From positions 1-64,000 of the forward strand of contig VIQV01000033.1 of the NCBI GenBank assembly GCA_010206265.1: 64,000 bases of DNA, in the 5' to 3' direction. Numbering within the stretch: position 1 is the first letter of the stretch; each line of letters starts with the position of its first letter. This DNA comes from Lachnospiraceae bacterium MD329. Lineage in GTDB: Bacteria; Bacillota; Clostridia; UBA1381. Below the pieces are notes generated by a model. It did no database searches. It saw nothing but the letters and a program-made list of their open reading frames with translations, and had not been told where the DNA came from. The translations under genes and the position numbers were made by a program. This document shows, piece by piece, positions 1 to 15,000 of the stretch.

Positions 1-3000
1 AATAGCTGGCCAGGTGGAATAGGACCGACAGTAGCAGTAACGGCTGAGGGTAATTTGTTTGGATGGGGACGTTTGGATACAACAAATGGAACTAGTACCT
101 ATGCAACGCCAATTCTGTTAAGTCAGGCGACTGATGAAAATAACAGAATAATACAGGCAGCGATAGGTGGTACATCATATAGTAATAGTTATGAATATAT
201 ATTATATGCAAATGGAACTGTAGGTAACAGAGGTCATAGTGGAATAGACCTTTCATCATTAAATAATGTAACACAGGTAGCAGCAGCGCATAACGGATAC
301 TTTGGAGCAGCCGTAAAAGCAGATGGAACCGTTTGGAGTTGGGGTCAGAATAATGTTGGTCAACTAGGTCAAACCAATTATAATACCCCGGTTAATGAGC
401 CACGTCAAGTTGGTTTCCCGCCGACACGCAGATTTATCATTGACTATGCAAAGGTTTACGAAGATGGCAACCCGACTGCAATCACAACATATGATGAACA
501 GAATCCGATGCCGTCAAGTTTGACAGGCTCATATGCAATTGATGAAGACCATAAGTTGGTAATCGACAAATCAAAAATTACAGGTGAAAAAGTAGATGGA
601 TTTAATCTTATTCAGGATAAGGATTCGAGCTATTCACTTGAAAAGTTCATTAGAATAACGTCATTTGATGAGTCAATGGCAACAATTGAAAACGGAGATA
701 CAATTGTACCTAATTCTGATGGTAAATATGGTATTGTGCCCATTATTGTGCGTGATATAGCGCGCAATTTCACGGGTATTCTTCGCGTGGAAATTCGTCC
801 TGCAGATCGTTATGCAACACCGATGGTTTCTTCAAGCTTGTATTCAACAGTTGCATTAAAGGCGGACGGAACAGTTTGGACTTGGGGTAATAATGTAGTA
901 GGACAGCTTGGTAATGGTGAAACAGCTGATTCGCTTATCCCTGTTCAGGTTAAGAGCGGTGATACCGGTGACGGCAGATTCCTTGAAAGAGTAGTTCAGG
1001 TATCAGCAGGCGGTACATATGATGGCGGTAACCGTTACTTTATGCTTGCACTCCGTGAGGACGGAACTGTCTGGGCGTGGGGTGATAACAGTTACGGACA
1101 ACTTGGTAATGGTGAAACAGGTAACCCTAATGTAAGTAGTATTGACTATTATTCAGAACCAGTGCAGGTTAAAGCCGGCGAAAGCGACAGTATAGACGAT
1201 TATTTACGTAATATAGTTGCAATTTCAGCAGGTTCGAACTTCGCAATGGCAATGGATAGGTACGGTAACGTATTTACTTGGGGTAATAATGCTGTAGGTC
1301 AGCTTGGTAATGATACTAATGAATCTTCCAATACTCCTGTACGTCCGATAGGAGGCGAATCATATACGTCATATCTTGAGGACGCTGTCCAGATTTCAGC
1401 AGGCGGTAACTGGAATAGTGGTACACATGCCTTTGCAATGGTATTAAAGAAAGACGGCAGTGTTTTGACTTGGGGTAGTGACAGCAACGGACAGCTTGGT
1501 ATTGCTAATACAAGAGGTGGAAATAAGCTTTCACCTGTTAGAGTTGTGTCTGTTGATGAAGAAAGTGTTACAACAGGTCTTGAGAATGTTGTCCAGATTT
1601 CAGCGGGCGGTATTTCAGGAGCGGTAGTACACTATGAAATTGATAAAGATTTAACAAGTAAGATTGAAGATACAACTACAGGTCAAGAAGGATATGAAGA
1701 GACTTATATAAATCACAGAGCTTATACTTGGGGTTATAATGCCCAAAGACAGCTTGGTACCGGTTCTACAGCTACTAAGATTGAAAGCCCTGTAATAGTA
1801 AAAACACAGGTAGATGGTGCAGTAGAGGGTGAGAAAGAAGAAAAAATCCTTGATGATGTAGTAGAAATTTCCGCAGGTATGATGCATATGGCTGCACGAA
1901 CAGTTGATGCTGATAAAAATACAGCCGTATATACTTGGGGAAATAATGATAATGGTCAAATTGGTATAGATAAAGTTGACGGTAGAAATCCGCAATTATA
2001 CGCTACACGTGTATTAGGCGGAGAAACAAATAAAGAGTATCTTGAAGATACAGTAATGTTATTTGCCGGAGGCTATCATACAGGTTCGGTTCAGTCGGAT
2101 TATTCTGTATGGGATTGGGGTCATAACGCTTACGGTCAGCTGGGTGATGGTACGGTTGATACAAGACCGACACCTGTACAGGTTGTATCTGATTTAGGTA
2201 GACCTCAGCTGAAAATTACAAATGCTGTATGGAAAACAAACGGTGAAAATAATGATGTAACAATTTATTATGATACCCTTAGAATAGATGCTAAAAACAA
2301 GAGTGTTACAGCAATTCAGGAGGGTGACAAGCTTGAAATAGATTTAAGTACAATTACAGGCGTATCATCATTTAACCTATTAAGAGAATCAGGTTATACT
2401 CCTGAAAATCTGGAATTCCGTTCAATGGATGAAACGGTTGCAACAGTAGGCAATGATGGTGTTGTAGATGCAGTAGGTACAGGTATTACTTATATTATAG
2501 TAACAGATACAAGCAGCGGAGCGGAAGGATTCTTTAAATTGAATGTTGTTCCGCATAACGTAAGATTTATTGCTTATCCTGAAGTACATTCAGGCGTAGG
2601 TCATACTGTAGCGCTTAAAGCAGACGGTACTGTATGGGCTTGGGGCTACAATTATGATGGCGAAGTAGGAAATGGTACAGCAGGTGGTGTTGTCTATGAG
2701 CCTATGCAGGTAATGAGAAAAGAAAATCAGGAAGATCCTGATTCTCAGAACATAGCGCTTACAAATGTTATCAAAATATCAGTAGCGTCATATCACACAA
2801 TTGCTCTTACGGCAGACGGACAGGTATATACCTGGGGTTGGGGCAGATATGGACAGCTTGGTGACGGTCTTGTAACAAACCACAGCTCTGCTGTAGCTCT
2901 AAAAGTAGTAGGACCTACCTATAGTCCTACTAATACAGGAGTATATCTAAATCAGATTATTGATATAGGCGCTGCAGGATACCACGATTATGCAGCATAC

Positions 3001-6000
3001 TCAATGGCGCTTGACCTTCAGGGTAATGTATATACCTGGGGCAGAAACTATTGGTCATCGATTGATCCGAAGTTAGGCGATATTTCACGCGGTGTTCCTG
3101 TAAATATAACAGAATCAAACGGTATGCTGAAAGGTGCGGTAAAGCTTGTTCCTGACTCAATCGGACACGCAAGTAAAGTACTTCGCAGTGACGGACAGAT
3201 TATAGGCTGGGGTCATAATGGTTATGGTACCTTAGGTAACGGTACCACAGGTGGTCAGGTTGTAACAACACAGGCTAACTTAAATGGTAAGAGAGCTGTG
3301 TATGCAAAAGGCGGCTGGCATAATGCATCAGCTATAACAACAGATGGTTCTGTACTGGTATGGGGTTACAATAATGGTTATGGTACATTTGGTGACGATA
3401 AGGTTAGCGTTACATATTCGACACCGACAGTTGTTTCGGGTTATAGTAAACATCAGTATGAAGAGGTTATAACTCCGTTTGCTGCGGATGATTCAGCTCT
3501 TCGTGATGTAAGAGCAGTGCTTACTACAAAGAACACAGCAGAAACCGGAGAAACACCGGAAGTTGTTGCTGTTAAGTCAAACGATACTGAAAATGGTATT
3601 GCAGCAATTTACGATATAGAATTACCGCTTGGTACATTGACAGCTAAGCCGGTTGTGTTTGCTGCGGATAAAAATGCGACAATTCAATTCTACAATGTAG
3701 ATATGTCGGCACTTGAAAGTGATGTCTTTAAAGAAGGCGATAACACAGATTATAAGGGTGCAAGTCTGAATACATATGATGTTGCACCATCAAATAATGA
3801 AAAAGTAACTCAAAAGGTTAAATTACAGGTTGTTTCGGAAGACGGAACAAATACATCTACGTATTTAATCAGAATGATGAATTATCCGTCAGAAACAAAA
3901 ACAGCTGTTCCTGTAATGGTTGATATATCACTCAACTCAGCCGTAACTATGACAGATGGCAGAGTGTATACATCAGGTACAACAAATCAGCCATCGCTTG
4001 GTCGTGGTCCGAGTGTAACAGCAGGAACAATCGGAACAGTTCTTGCAGGTGATTCTGGTAATGAAGGAGAAATGCTAGAGGACATTATATTTGCCTCAGT
4101 AGCAACTTCTTCATCCTCAAGAGCAGACAGACAGTCAACATATGCTATTAAGGAAAATGGTAGTGTATGGTCTTGGGGTAATAATGAATTTGCTCAGCTT
4201 GGCAATGGAGATAAAGAGCCAAGAAATATGCCGGCAAGAGTAGGTACATCTTACCTGTCAATGGATAAGTATCTGTATTCATTAAAGGTTGGCGGACCAA
4301 ATGAAACATTACCTGCTCCATCAGTTGATTCGTTTAATGTATTTGATACGGGTACAGGTGAAGGAACCGATGCAGAGTTGTTGTGGCAGACGTATGATGG
4401 ATTAAATAATGTAGTAGAAATTGTAAACGCAAGTACAGGTGAAATTAAGCCTGTAGGCGTGGGAACTACATATATAATTGTATCTATTGCAAATGATCCG
4501 CTTACAACAGGTCTTGTAAAAGTAGAAGTGCGTCCATCAGATTTAGCTGTAGGTGAAGAAAGCGTTGCATATCCGCAGGTGGCGGCAGGTACAGACTTCT
4601 CTGTAGCTCTAAAGGCAGACGGAACAGTTTGGACTTGGGGCAGCAACGATTATGGTCAGCTTGGCAACGGTGTATATAACGGTTCAGTTGTATATCCGGC
4701 AAAGATAGATAGTTTGTCAAACGTTAAGAAGATTGTGGCAGCAGGTCAGTTTGCCGTAGCTTTAAAGACAGACGGAACAGTATGGACTTGGGGACGTAAT
4801 GACAACGGTCAGCTTGGTAATGATACAACAGATAATTCAAATGTACCTGTACAGGTATTGAAAGGTGAACAGAATGGCAATATTGACGAAAAAGTATATC
4901 TTGAAGATATAGTTGCAATTGCAGCAGGAAGTATATCTGATAATAGAGGCTTTGTGCTTGCACTAAGCTCTGACGGTTCAGTATATGGTTTCGGTTCAAA
5001 TGAATGGCGTCAGCTTAATTCTGAAAATAAAGAATACCATAAAACACCGGTTGTTACACCTGTAGCTAAAGCTGTAGATGTAGCGGCAGGACATGGTTCT
5101 ACAAGTTATGCACTTACTTCAAATGGTTCAATGTACGCTTGGGGTAAAAATAATATGTACGAATATGGAAGCGGCAGTTGGTCAAATTCTTCAACACTGA
5201 CGTTAGTTCCTCTTCCGAATCGTGTAATGGCAATTGGAGCAGGTGATCAGAATGGTATGGCTATAACATACTGGCTTACAGCATCATCAACTCCGAAAAC
5301 AGCTACATATGCTTGGGGTAATAATGCATATAACTCAATATCTGCTCAAAATTCAGCGCAGATTTCTACGCCAAAAGATTTATTAGGACGTACAGACTCT
5401 ATACTGCTTGGCGGTGGTAATGCAATTTATGTAATAGACAAAGACGGCGGACTTAAGATGTCGGGTCTTGGTAATTACGGTCAGCTTTCAAACGGTCAGC
5501 AGTCTGGTTCAAATAGTACAGATTTCTTCTTTGAGGCTATTAGAAATGATAATACAACAGTTGATGACGCTATAGGCGCTGCATCATCAGTTGGCGGTAC
5601 ACATACTTTGTTTATTGATAACCAGGGTAGTGTTTGGAGCGTGGGAAATAACACAATGTCACAGCTTGCATTGCAAAATGCCGGTGACTCTATTTCCAAA
5701 GCTCAAAAAATTGGTGAACAGCCAACAGTTACAATGCCTGAACGTGAAATCCTTATTAAGAAGGGTATACCGCAGGCAATTGGCGGAGGAATTGAGGTTA
5801 ACGGTTCGTTCAACCTGTTCTCTGCTCACGATACTATAGTTAATTATGAAAAGAACTTTAGCATATGGGATGATACCATAGCTGAAATTGATCCGGTAAC
5901 AGGTGTAGTGACAGGCAAGAGCACAGGTCAAACATATGCGGTTGTAACTATAAGTGATACAAATAGAAATGAGATAACAAAACTTCACGTTCTTATCTCA

Positions 6001-9000
6001 GTTGTTCCGGATAAAGATGAATATATTACATTCCCGCAGGTTGGAGCAGGTCTTGACTTTACTGTAGCTCTAAAGGCAGACGGAACAGTTTGGTCTTGGG
6101 GTAACAATGCTTATGGTCAGCTTGGTCTTGGCTATACAGGCGGAATGGAAACAGAACCGCAGCAGGTTAAAGACGGAATTAAGAAGATTTCGGTTGGTGA
6201 CTATCTTGTAGCTGCACTTGATAAAGACGGTAAAGTATGGACTTGGGGTGCAAACAATCAGGTAGGTCAGCTTGGTACAGGCAGCTTTACCGGTTCAGCA
6301 AATGCTCCTCAGCTTGTAGAAACATTTGAAAACAATAATTTAAAAATAACTGATATTTCAGTAGGCGGTTATGTAAACGGCGGTTATATCTATGAATTTG
6401 CACTTGCACTTTCAGATACAATGGATGTTTATGGTTGGGGATATAATGGCAGCAGACAAATTGACGCATCCGGCGCAAACCGTTCAACTCCTGTTTATAC
6501 CGGAGTATCCAGAGCTATTTCAGTAGCTGCTGGACGTAATGCGACAAGCTATGCGCTTTCAGAAACAGGAAAGGTATATGCTTGGGGTTACAACCAGAAT
6601 ATGGAACACGGAACAGAAGGTCTTGCAGGTTCAAACTATGCAAAATCGGAAGTTTCAATCCGTGATAAGGTTGTATCAGTAACTGCCGGAAGCAGCAGCG
6701 GTTTTGCAATTACTGATAATAAAGAAACTTATGTTTGGGGTAAAAATGTAAATCACGAAATAGGTATGACAAATGGTAACGGTATGCCTATGGTGAATCC
6801 ATTTATTCCAAATGCTGTACGCATTAGTGCTGACAGAGCAACATTTGCAATAATGGAAAGTACTCAGCAGCTTAAAGCAACTGGTACAAATACTAATTCA
6901 ATGCTTGGCGTAGGTTCAACTAATGCACAAGAAGGCGCGTTCCAGAATGTAAAAGCAAATGCTGATACTGAATTCGGAAGAACAATCTGGGCAGACGCAA
7001 GTAACAGCGGTGCACATTCGGCAGCTATTGCAAGAGATGGTCAGGTATATTCGTGGGGTCTTGGAACAAGCGCTCAAATGGGTAACGGTTCATTCTCAAA
7101 CAGTGAATATCCGACAGCTGTTGGTTCAATGCATATAGAAACAGATATTGCAGGCAATAAGATTCTTACATATGTAGGCGCAGGTGCAAGAGGCTTTAAT
7201 GCATCTATTGCATCAGGCTTTAACGTATTTACAAGTGAAACTTCACAGGCAGGAAGATTCAGATATGCATCTACAAATGAACAGGTAGTAACAATTTCAG
7301 ATGACGGAAACCATACTCTTAACTTTGTAGGTGTGGGTAAGGCAAAGGTTGTTGTTGCAGATGAAGACAGAGACCTTTACACAATTATTGAGATAGAAGT
7401 ACTGCCTGCTGAATATGAACAGGCTATTGAAGACGGTACGGCAGTGTTCCCGAAGGTTGATGCCGGAACAGAGTTCTCTATCGCCTTGAAGGCAGACGGA
7501 ACAGTTTGGACTTGGGGTTCGAACGGTTATGGTCAGCTTGGTATAAATAATTCAGATTTAACTTATACAACAGGTGCGCCTGAACAAGTTATATTCTCTA
7601 ATGGCGATCCGCTTACCGATATAATTGATATTGCGGCAGGTGATCGTACAGCATATGCTGTAACAAGAGATGGTAAAGTATATTCTTGGGGTGGAAATCC
7701 ATATTCCGCTTTAGGTTATGGCAATATAGGCGACAGCTATAACCAGATATTCCCTGAACGAGTTAAGAGTCAGGATGGCAATGGTTTCTTTGGCGATGAC
7801 CTTTCAAGCCGTGCAATTAAGATTGCGGCAGGTGTATATCAGGCAATGGTTATTCTTGAAAACGGAACAGCCTATGCTTGGGGATATAACTGGAACGGTA
7901 TGGGTCTTGGTGTAAACGGCGGTAATACATCGTTACCGAGGAAGGTAGTTGGTGTAAATAACGCTATTGATGCGGATCTTGGCTTGTATTCAGCAGCAAT
8001 TCTTAACAGAAATGCAACAGCTATGACTGTTGGTCATAACGCATACGGTGAAGGTGGCGTAGGTCATAAAGGTCATTACTCGCTTGTTCAGACAGTACAA
8101 AAATCTAAGGAAGAAGGCACTCTGAAGGGTATAGTAAGCCTTGGCAGAAGTGACCATACAGGTATATTTGCAACTTTCGAGCTTAAAGACGAAGTTACAG
8201 ATGTTAATGACGCATTTAATAACTATGTATATGCTACAGGTTATAACGGAAACGGTATTTACGGTATAGGAAATGACAGCGCATCTAACCTTGAATATCC
8301 TGTACAGGTTATAACAGATACTGAGGATAAAAAACCGCTTACAGGTATTGCTGATGTTGCATCAGGCTATAGATTACAGCTTGCTCTTGCAAACAACAGT
8401 GACAGAAATGTTTATGCTTGGGGCTACAACAATGTAGGTCAGACGGGTAACGGTACTACAGGTCCGAATATTAAGCTTCCGCGACTTGTAAATAAGAGCA
8501 ACGGTTCAACAGAAATGCTGTCGAACATTATGCTTCTTGAATCAGGCGCATATAGTACACACGCTATTGCTGCTGAAGCAAGTAAGGGCGGAGTATATGT
8601 ATGGGGTAATAACAGCAAGTATCAGCTTGGTGACCAAACAAATATGAATAGTGCATACCCTGTTGTAGTGGGCAGCAGCCCTGTACAGCTTAGTACGCAT
8701 ACCGTAAGAATTAATCTTGAGGACGCAGGTGATCACACAGAGGATATTACTGCAAGTGCTTCATCACAGATATTCTCCTTATTCGATATAAACTCAACGG
8801 AAAGCGGTGAGGTTAGCTGGAGAATCCTTGATGAAAGTATAGCATCACTTGTAGGAACTCCGGAAATTGACCAGAATGGTAATATTACAAGCACTACTAT
8901 TAAAGTTCAAGGCTTGAAGAAGGGTACTACAACCATAGTTGCTACTGATTCTCTTACAGGCAGAACAGTATCAGCACGTATAGTTGTATCAGAAGGATTT

Positions 9001-12000
9001 ACAAATCCGAAAGTTGCAGTTGGAAATGACTTTACAATTGCGTTAAAAGCCGACGGTACAATCTGGGGTTGGGGTTCTAATGCAGATGGTAAGATAGGTA
9101 TAGGTACAGCAGCATCAGCTGATTCAATTGTTGCTTCACCGACATTAATTAATGCTTATATTAATCCTGCTAACAATGAAGTGTTTGAACTTCCAAGTGA
9201 AAAGATTGTTGATATAGCAGTTGGTGCAGACCACGCACTTGCTCTTGACATAGACGGAAGAGTATATGCTTGGGGTAAAAATGACAGAGGACAACTGGGT
9301 AATACAAATTACAGTACAGCAAACAGACCTGTTTTGGTTAGAGAGTTTGTAACAAAGCAAATTAAGATTGTTGCAATTGCAGCAGGTGCAGACCACAGCT
9401 TGGCATTGTCAGAAGATGGCTATGTATATACCTTTGGACGAAATAACAGAGGACAGCTTGGTTATAACAATGGCTTGAGAGATTATAATGCAACTCCGAC
9501 TGCAGTAGCAGGTGTAAGCGGCAACGGTTTTATTGGCGGTGTAATAGATATAGCAGCCGGCGCTGCACACTCAATGATTCTTCTCGGCAACGGTTCGGTA
9601 TGGACCTTTGGTGATAATGAGTATAAGCAGCTCGGATTTGACACGTTGAGCAATAGTAATAACTATAGCGAATATATTTCACAGATTACATTACCTGAGG
9701 CTGTTTCAGCGCTTAACGGAGAATATGTAATCAAGCTTTCAGCAGGCGCAGACAACTCGGCATTTGTTACAACAAGCGGTAAGATATACGTATGGGGTGA
9801 CAATGCTTCCGATCAGTTGCTTGATCCGACAATATTCGGTGTAAACGCTGAACCTCGTGAAGTAAAGGTTGACAATAAAGAGATTGCCGATATTCAGTAT
9901 GGCGGTACACGCAGTAATTCAACACACACAATTGTACTGACACGCGACGGTGATATTTATACATGGGGTAAAGGCGCTCAGGGACAACTTGGTAACGGCT
10001 ATACTAACGATGCAAATAAAGCGCAGCTTATTTCTGTAAATGGCGGCGATGACATTTGGGCAATTAGTGCGGGCGGTACAAATACTGTTGTAATCTTAGA
10101 GGACGGATATGTATACGCTTGGGGTTCTGTAGATAAAGGACAAATCGGTGACGGAACCGCAGGTCAGAATGATACAGGTTCAGAATCATATCAGCCTGTT
10201 CCTACAAAGACAGGTGAAGATTATATCTCACTTGATAAATACTTTGTAACATTACATACAGGTGAAACTGCTAATATAGAGGCAGTATATAATAAATTCT
10301 TCAACGTAATGAAGAGTATTAAACCTGGAGTTGTATTCAGTACTGAAGTTCTGAATAATTCAGTTGCGAATGCAGCGGCAACATCAACAGGAATGACAAT
10401 TACTCCTGTTGCAACAGGTAAGACACAGGTTATTATCTCAGGTGACGGTAAACAGGCAACTGTTGAGGTTACTGTTCTTGGCGACGGCTTCTCAACTGTA
10501 CCGCAGGTAGGAGCAGGAGCAGGATTTACGGTTGCTCTTGATAAGGACGGTAAAGTTTACACTTGGGGTGTTAATAATAAAGGACAGCTTGGTAACGGCG
10601 GTAAAGAAGCATCTATTATTCCAACAAATATTAGATTTGATTTCGCTGATCCAAGCACAACATATATTACAAGAATAGAAGTAGGAATCGAACATACTCT
10701 TGCATTGGATAATACAGGTAAGCTATGGGCTTGGGGAAGCAACGACCGTTATGCAATTGGTAATAACAAACGTGATCATGCTTTAAAACCGGTACAAATC
10801 AGACTTCCTGATAATGCTAAGCCTGTAGAAATTGCAGTAGGTGAAACAACAAGCTATGCGATTGATGAAGAAGGTCATATCTATGCTTGGGGTAATGTTA
10901 CAAATAATGAGGGCTACGGTACAACTCCTGTTAAGCTTGACTTATTTGAAAGAATGATTGAAGTTTCAGGCAAGATGGGTCTGAGAGCAGACGGAACTGT
11001 CTGGAACATTCCTACAACAAGTAAAGCAAGCTTAATTATTAAGAAGGATACTGGTGACAGAAGATTTGTACAGATATCATCTAACGACTATTTCGGTACA
11101 AACCAGAACACGGATCCGGATTCAAAACATACATTACTTGTAACAAAGGACGGCAAACTATATGCATTTGGTAATAACCAGAATGGTGAGCTTGGTGTTG
11201 GTTCAGGTAACGTAGGTGAAAATGAGCTGTTAGAGGTAAAAGTAACTGATACAGGTTCGAAAGTCATTGATACTACCACAGGTCGCGGATATAGTGCTGT
11301 TGTAACAGAAGACGGTGAAGTATACGCTTGGGGTACCAATACTTCATATAAGGTAGGTCAGCCGTTTGAAGGCAGAACCTATTATGATCCTGTAAAGGTT
11401 AACTATCCTGAAACAGCTAAGAAACTGACGTTTATTTCAGGCGGTGCAGATCATACTGCTGCGATTGATGAAGACGGTTATGTATGGAGCTTTGGTGCTA
11501 ATAATAACAGCCAGCTTGGTAATCAGGATAATGCAAATTCTTATATACCTGTAATTGCAGGTACAATGAAAATGTACGTTAAACCTCAGGTTCTTCGCAT
11601 TGACAAAGATGGTTCTCTAAATGTGCAGAATGGTGATGCTAATAATGACGGACTTACAGTTACAGTTGCTGAATATCTGAATCTGCTTGGCAGGACAACA
11701 GATGATAATGATAATAAGGCTTATACTGTAAGATCTCTTGATACAGATATTGTGACAGTAGATGGTGACGGAGTTACAATTCACGGTATAAAAGAAGGCA
11801 AAGCTATACTTGAGGTAATGAAGACTGCTACACAGACAATAGGTTATGCTACGGTTTACGTTGGACGTAACGGTGGTATCTATCCTATGGTAGATGGTGG
11901 TGAAAATCATAGTATTGCTCTAAAGGCAGATGGAACAGTATGGACTTGGGGACGTAATCACTCAGGACAGCTTGGAATAAGTGATTCGAGTATTATCCCT

Positions 12001-15000
12001 GTTCAGATAACTCTTCCGGGTAACCAGAAGGCAGTATTGGTATCAGCGGGTGCAAACCACTCACTGGCTATTGGTATGGACAGTCAGGTTTATACTTGGG
12101 GTAATAATGACTTCGGACAGCTTGGTAATAACAATCCATCAAGAACAGATACCTCTATAGATACAGTTAAGGATTCTGCAGGGGTTGCGATTATGGGTGC
12201 GGTTGATATTACAACACACGAGAATACAACCTATATCTTACTTTCAAATGGTACAGTAGCATCATTTGGACGTGAATATGATAACAGAAACACAGCATCA
12301 TTTATAGCTGGTCTGGACGATATTCTGCAGATAAGCGGTAACTACGCGTTGAGTATCGGCGGTACGGTATGGAAGATGTCTAATAACGCTGTACCGACAA
12401 AGGTAATGGGTTACAAGAACAGCCATAATGAAGAGGCAACAATTCTAAAGATTGCTCACGGCAATGATCATCTGCTTGCTCTTGATTCTGAAGGCTATGT
12501 ATGGGCTCTCGGCACAAACAGCAGAGGACAGCTTGGTCAGGGCATAAAGAGCGGAACAAATAATGTTCCTGTAAAGGTTCTGAGAGGTGAACAGTCTAAC
12601 GAGGTCGGTAGTGCAGAGCAATATCTGAGTGATATTAAGGATATTTCTGCAGACAGATATGTTTCAGCAGCTATTGACGAAAATGGCATCGTTTATAGAT
12701 GGGGTGCTAATGAATACGGTCAGCTTGGAACAGGAGATACAACAGATAAGACTGTTCCTGCTAAGATGTTGAATGCTTCAAATACTGTTGAATATGATAT
12801 GGTTTGGGGTGGTTCAACTCATCAGATGGCAGTAGACTCAGAAGGTAATGTATGGGTTTCTGGTAACAACGAATACGGTCAGCTTGGTGACGGTACAAAC
12901 ATCAATAAAAATATTCCGCTTATGGTTGGCGGTAACGAGGTTATTATATACGATGGTACAACACCGCTTTACGGTACTCTCTATATGACAGCGGGAGAAC
13001 AAAAGCTATTAAGAGCAGACTTTAATGTATTTAACCTGTATGAGAACCGTGACTTTGATAACTTTAAGTTTATCTCTAATAATAATGATGTGCTTAGCCT
13101 AAATCAGGATACAGGTCTTGCAACTGCCGGTGAAACGGGAATTGCATATATCCGAGTTACTGAAGATCAGCTAAGTAAGAAGAGTGCGTTTATTAAGGTT
13201 GTTGTAAGAGATACAGCCCTAGATTTTGAACCTAAGGTAGTTACAAAGGGTAATCACGCACTTGCATTGAGAGCAGACGGTACAATCTGGTCTTGGGGTG
13301 TTAATAATAAGGGACAGCTTGCTACAAACACAGATGCTGTTGATGACCCGACAGATGTAACGCCGTCAGGTGTAAGATTTAAGGATATAGCAGTCGGAGA
13401 AGAATTCTCGCTTGCTGTTGACGAGGACGGAAATGTCTGGTCAGTAGGTGATAACAGCTCCGGTCAGTTAGGTGTATCTTCATATAGCTTACCAACACGC
13501 AGCAGCTTTGAAAAGATTAATGGCCTAAACAACATAATGGCAGTTTCAGCAGGAAAGGGCTTTGCTATGGCTCTTGACAAGAATGGACGCGTATGGGTTT
13601 GGGGCGCAAATAATCGAGGACAGCTTGGTATTGGTAATATTGCCACAGAAGCAGAGCCTACACAGTTGTTGTCAATAGATAATGTAACAGCAATTTCAGC
13701 AGGTAATGAGAGCGCTGCAATGCTGCGTTCAGACGGTAAAATTTGGTTTATGGGCGCTAACGGAAACGGTCAGGGCGGTTTAGGATATTCTTCAAATGAA
13801 GTATGGACACCAACTCCTGTAAAAGACCTTAGTGATGTGGTTGCTGTATCCGCAGGTTATGACCATTCGCTCGCACTTGGATTTGATAAGCAGGTATATG
13901 CAACAGGTGACAACAGACACGGACAGCTTGGTACAGAAGCAGGCTCAACCAACGCTTATGCAAGTTCAAAGAATCTGTTTGATATTCTGTTAATAAGCGC
14001 AGGTAATAAATACAGTGGTGCGCTTGCAACAAACGGACAGATGAGAGTGTTTGGCTATAATGCCAAAGGTCAGCTTGGTGTTGGCGATACAAACTCAATT
14101 GTTACTCCTAAAGATAACCAGCTTATGGGTATTGTTAAAAAGGATGTAGAGGCAAATGATGAAATTGCAGGCATAAGTCTTGGTAACGAATACACAGTAG
14201 CTTATACAAGAAATGGTAATGTATACGGATTTGGTGATTACTCACTTGGCGCAGAGGTTGAGAGAAATGAAACAAACAGCTCTGTTCCGGTACTTATCGG
14301 TGAGAGAACACAGCTTATAACAACATATGAGATGGTTATTCGCGTTGGTGACTCAGAGGTATTGAAAACATATCCATGTGATAAGTTTAACCTTATTACT
14401 GATTACTCATCAGCAGGTGATATAAGCTTTGAAAGTAAGAATAATGAGATTGCAACTGTAACTCAGATTGGCAATAACGGAGAAATTGAGGCAAATGGTG
14501 TTGGTGTAACTCACATTGTTGTACATAAAGGACAGCCGACTGATCCTGACTATGTATCATCAGTATGTGTTGTACGTGTTATAAACGATAATGCTTTAAC
14601 TGCACCTATGATTGCTGCAGGTAACGAACACGTTATTGCACTGAGAGCAGACCAGAGTGTATGGGCTTGGGGTCTTAACAGAAGTGGTCAGCTTGGTGAT
14701 GGCGGAACAATTCCTTCTTATGAGCCTATAAGAATAACAGCGCTTGATGATAAAGATATAATCGCAGTTCACGCAGGTGAAAACCATTCAATTGCGCTTT
14801 CACGCGACGGAAGTGTATATACGTGGGGTGAAAACGAAGAAGGACAATTGGGAGTAAATGGTGGTACTATTGTCAGAACACCGACTCTTGTAAGAGGACT
14901 TCCGAAGATTAAGGCTATTTCCGCAGGAACTAAACACACTATTTTGCTCGGTGTAGACGGATATGTTTACAGTTTTGGCGATAACTCAAGCGGACAGCTT

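Noticed and set aside
55-57. TTG as the start of the giant gene
   Set aside because: The frame is open to base 1 and upstream codons still encode RCC1-like sequence (TVAVTAEGNLFGWG), with no ribosome site before the TTG.
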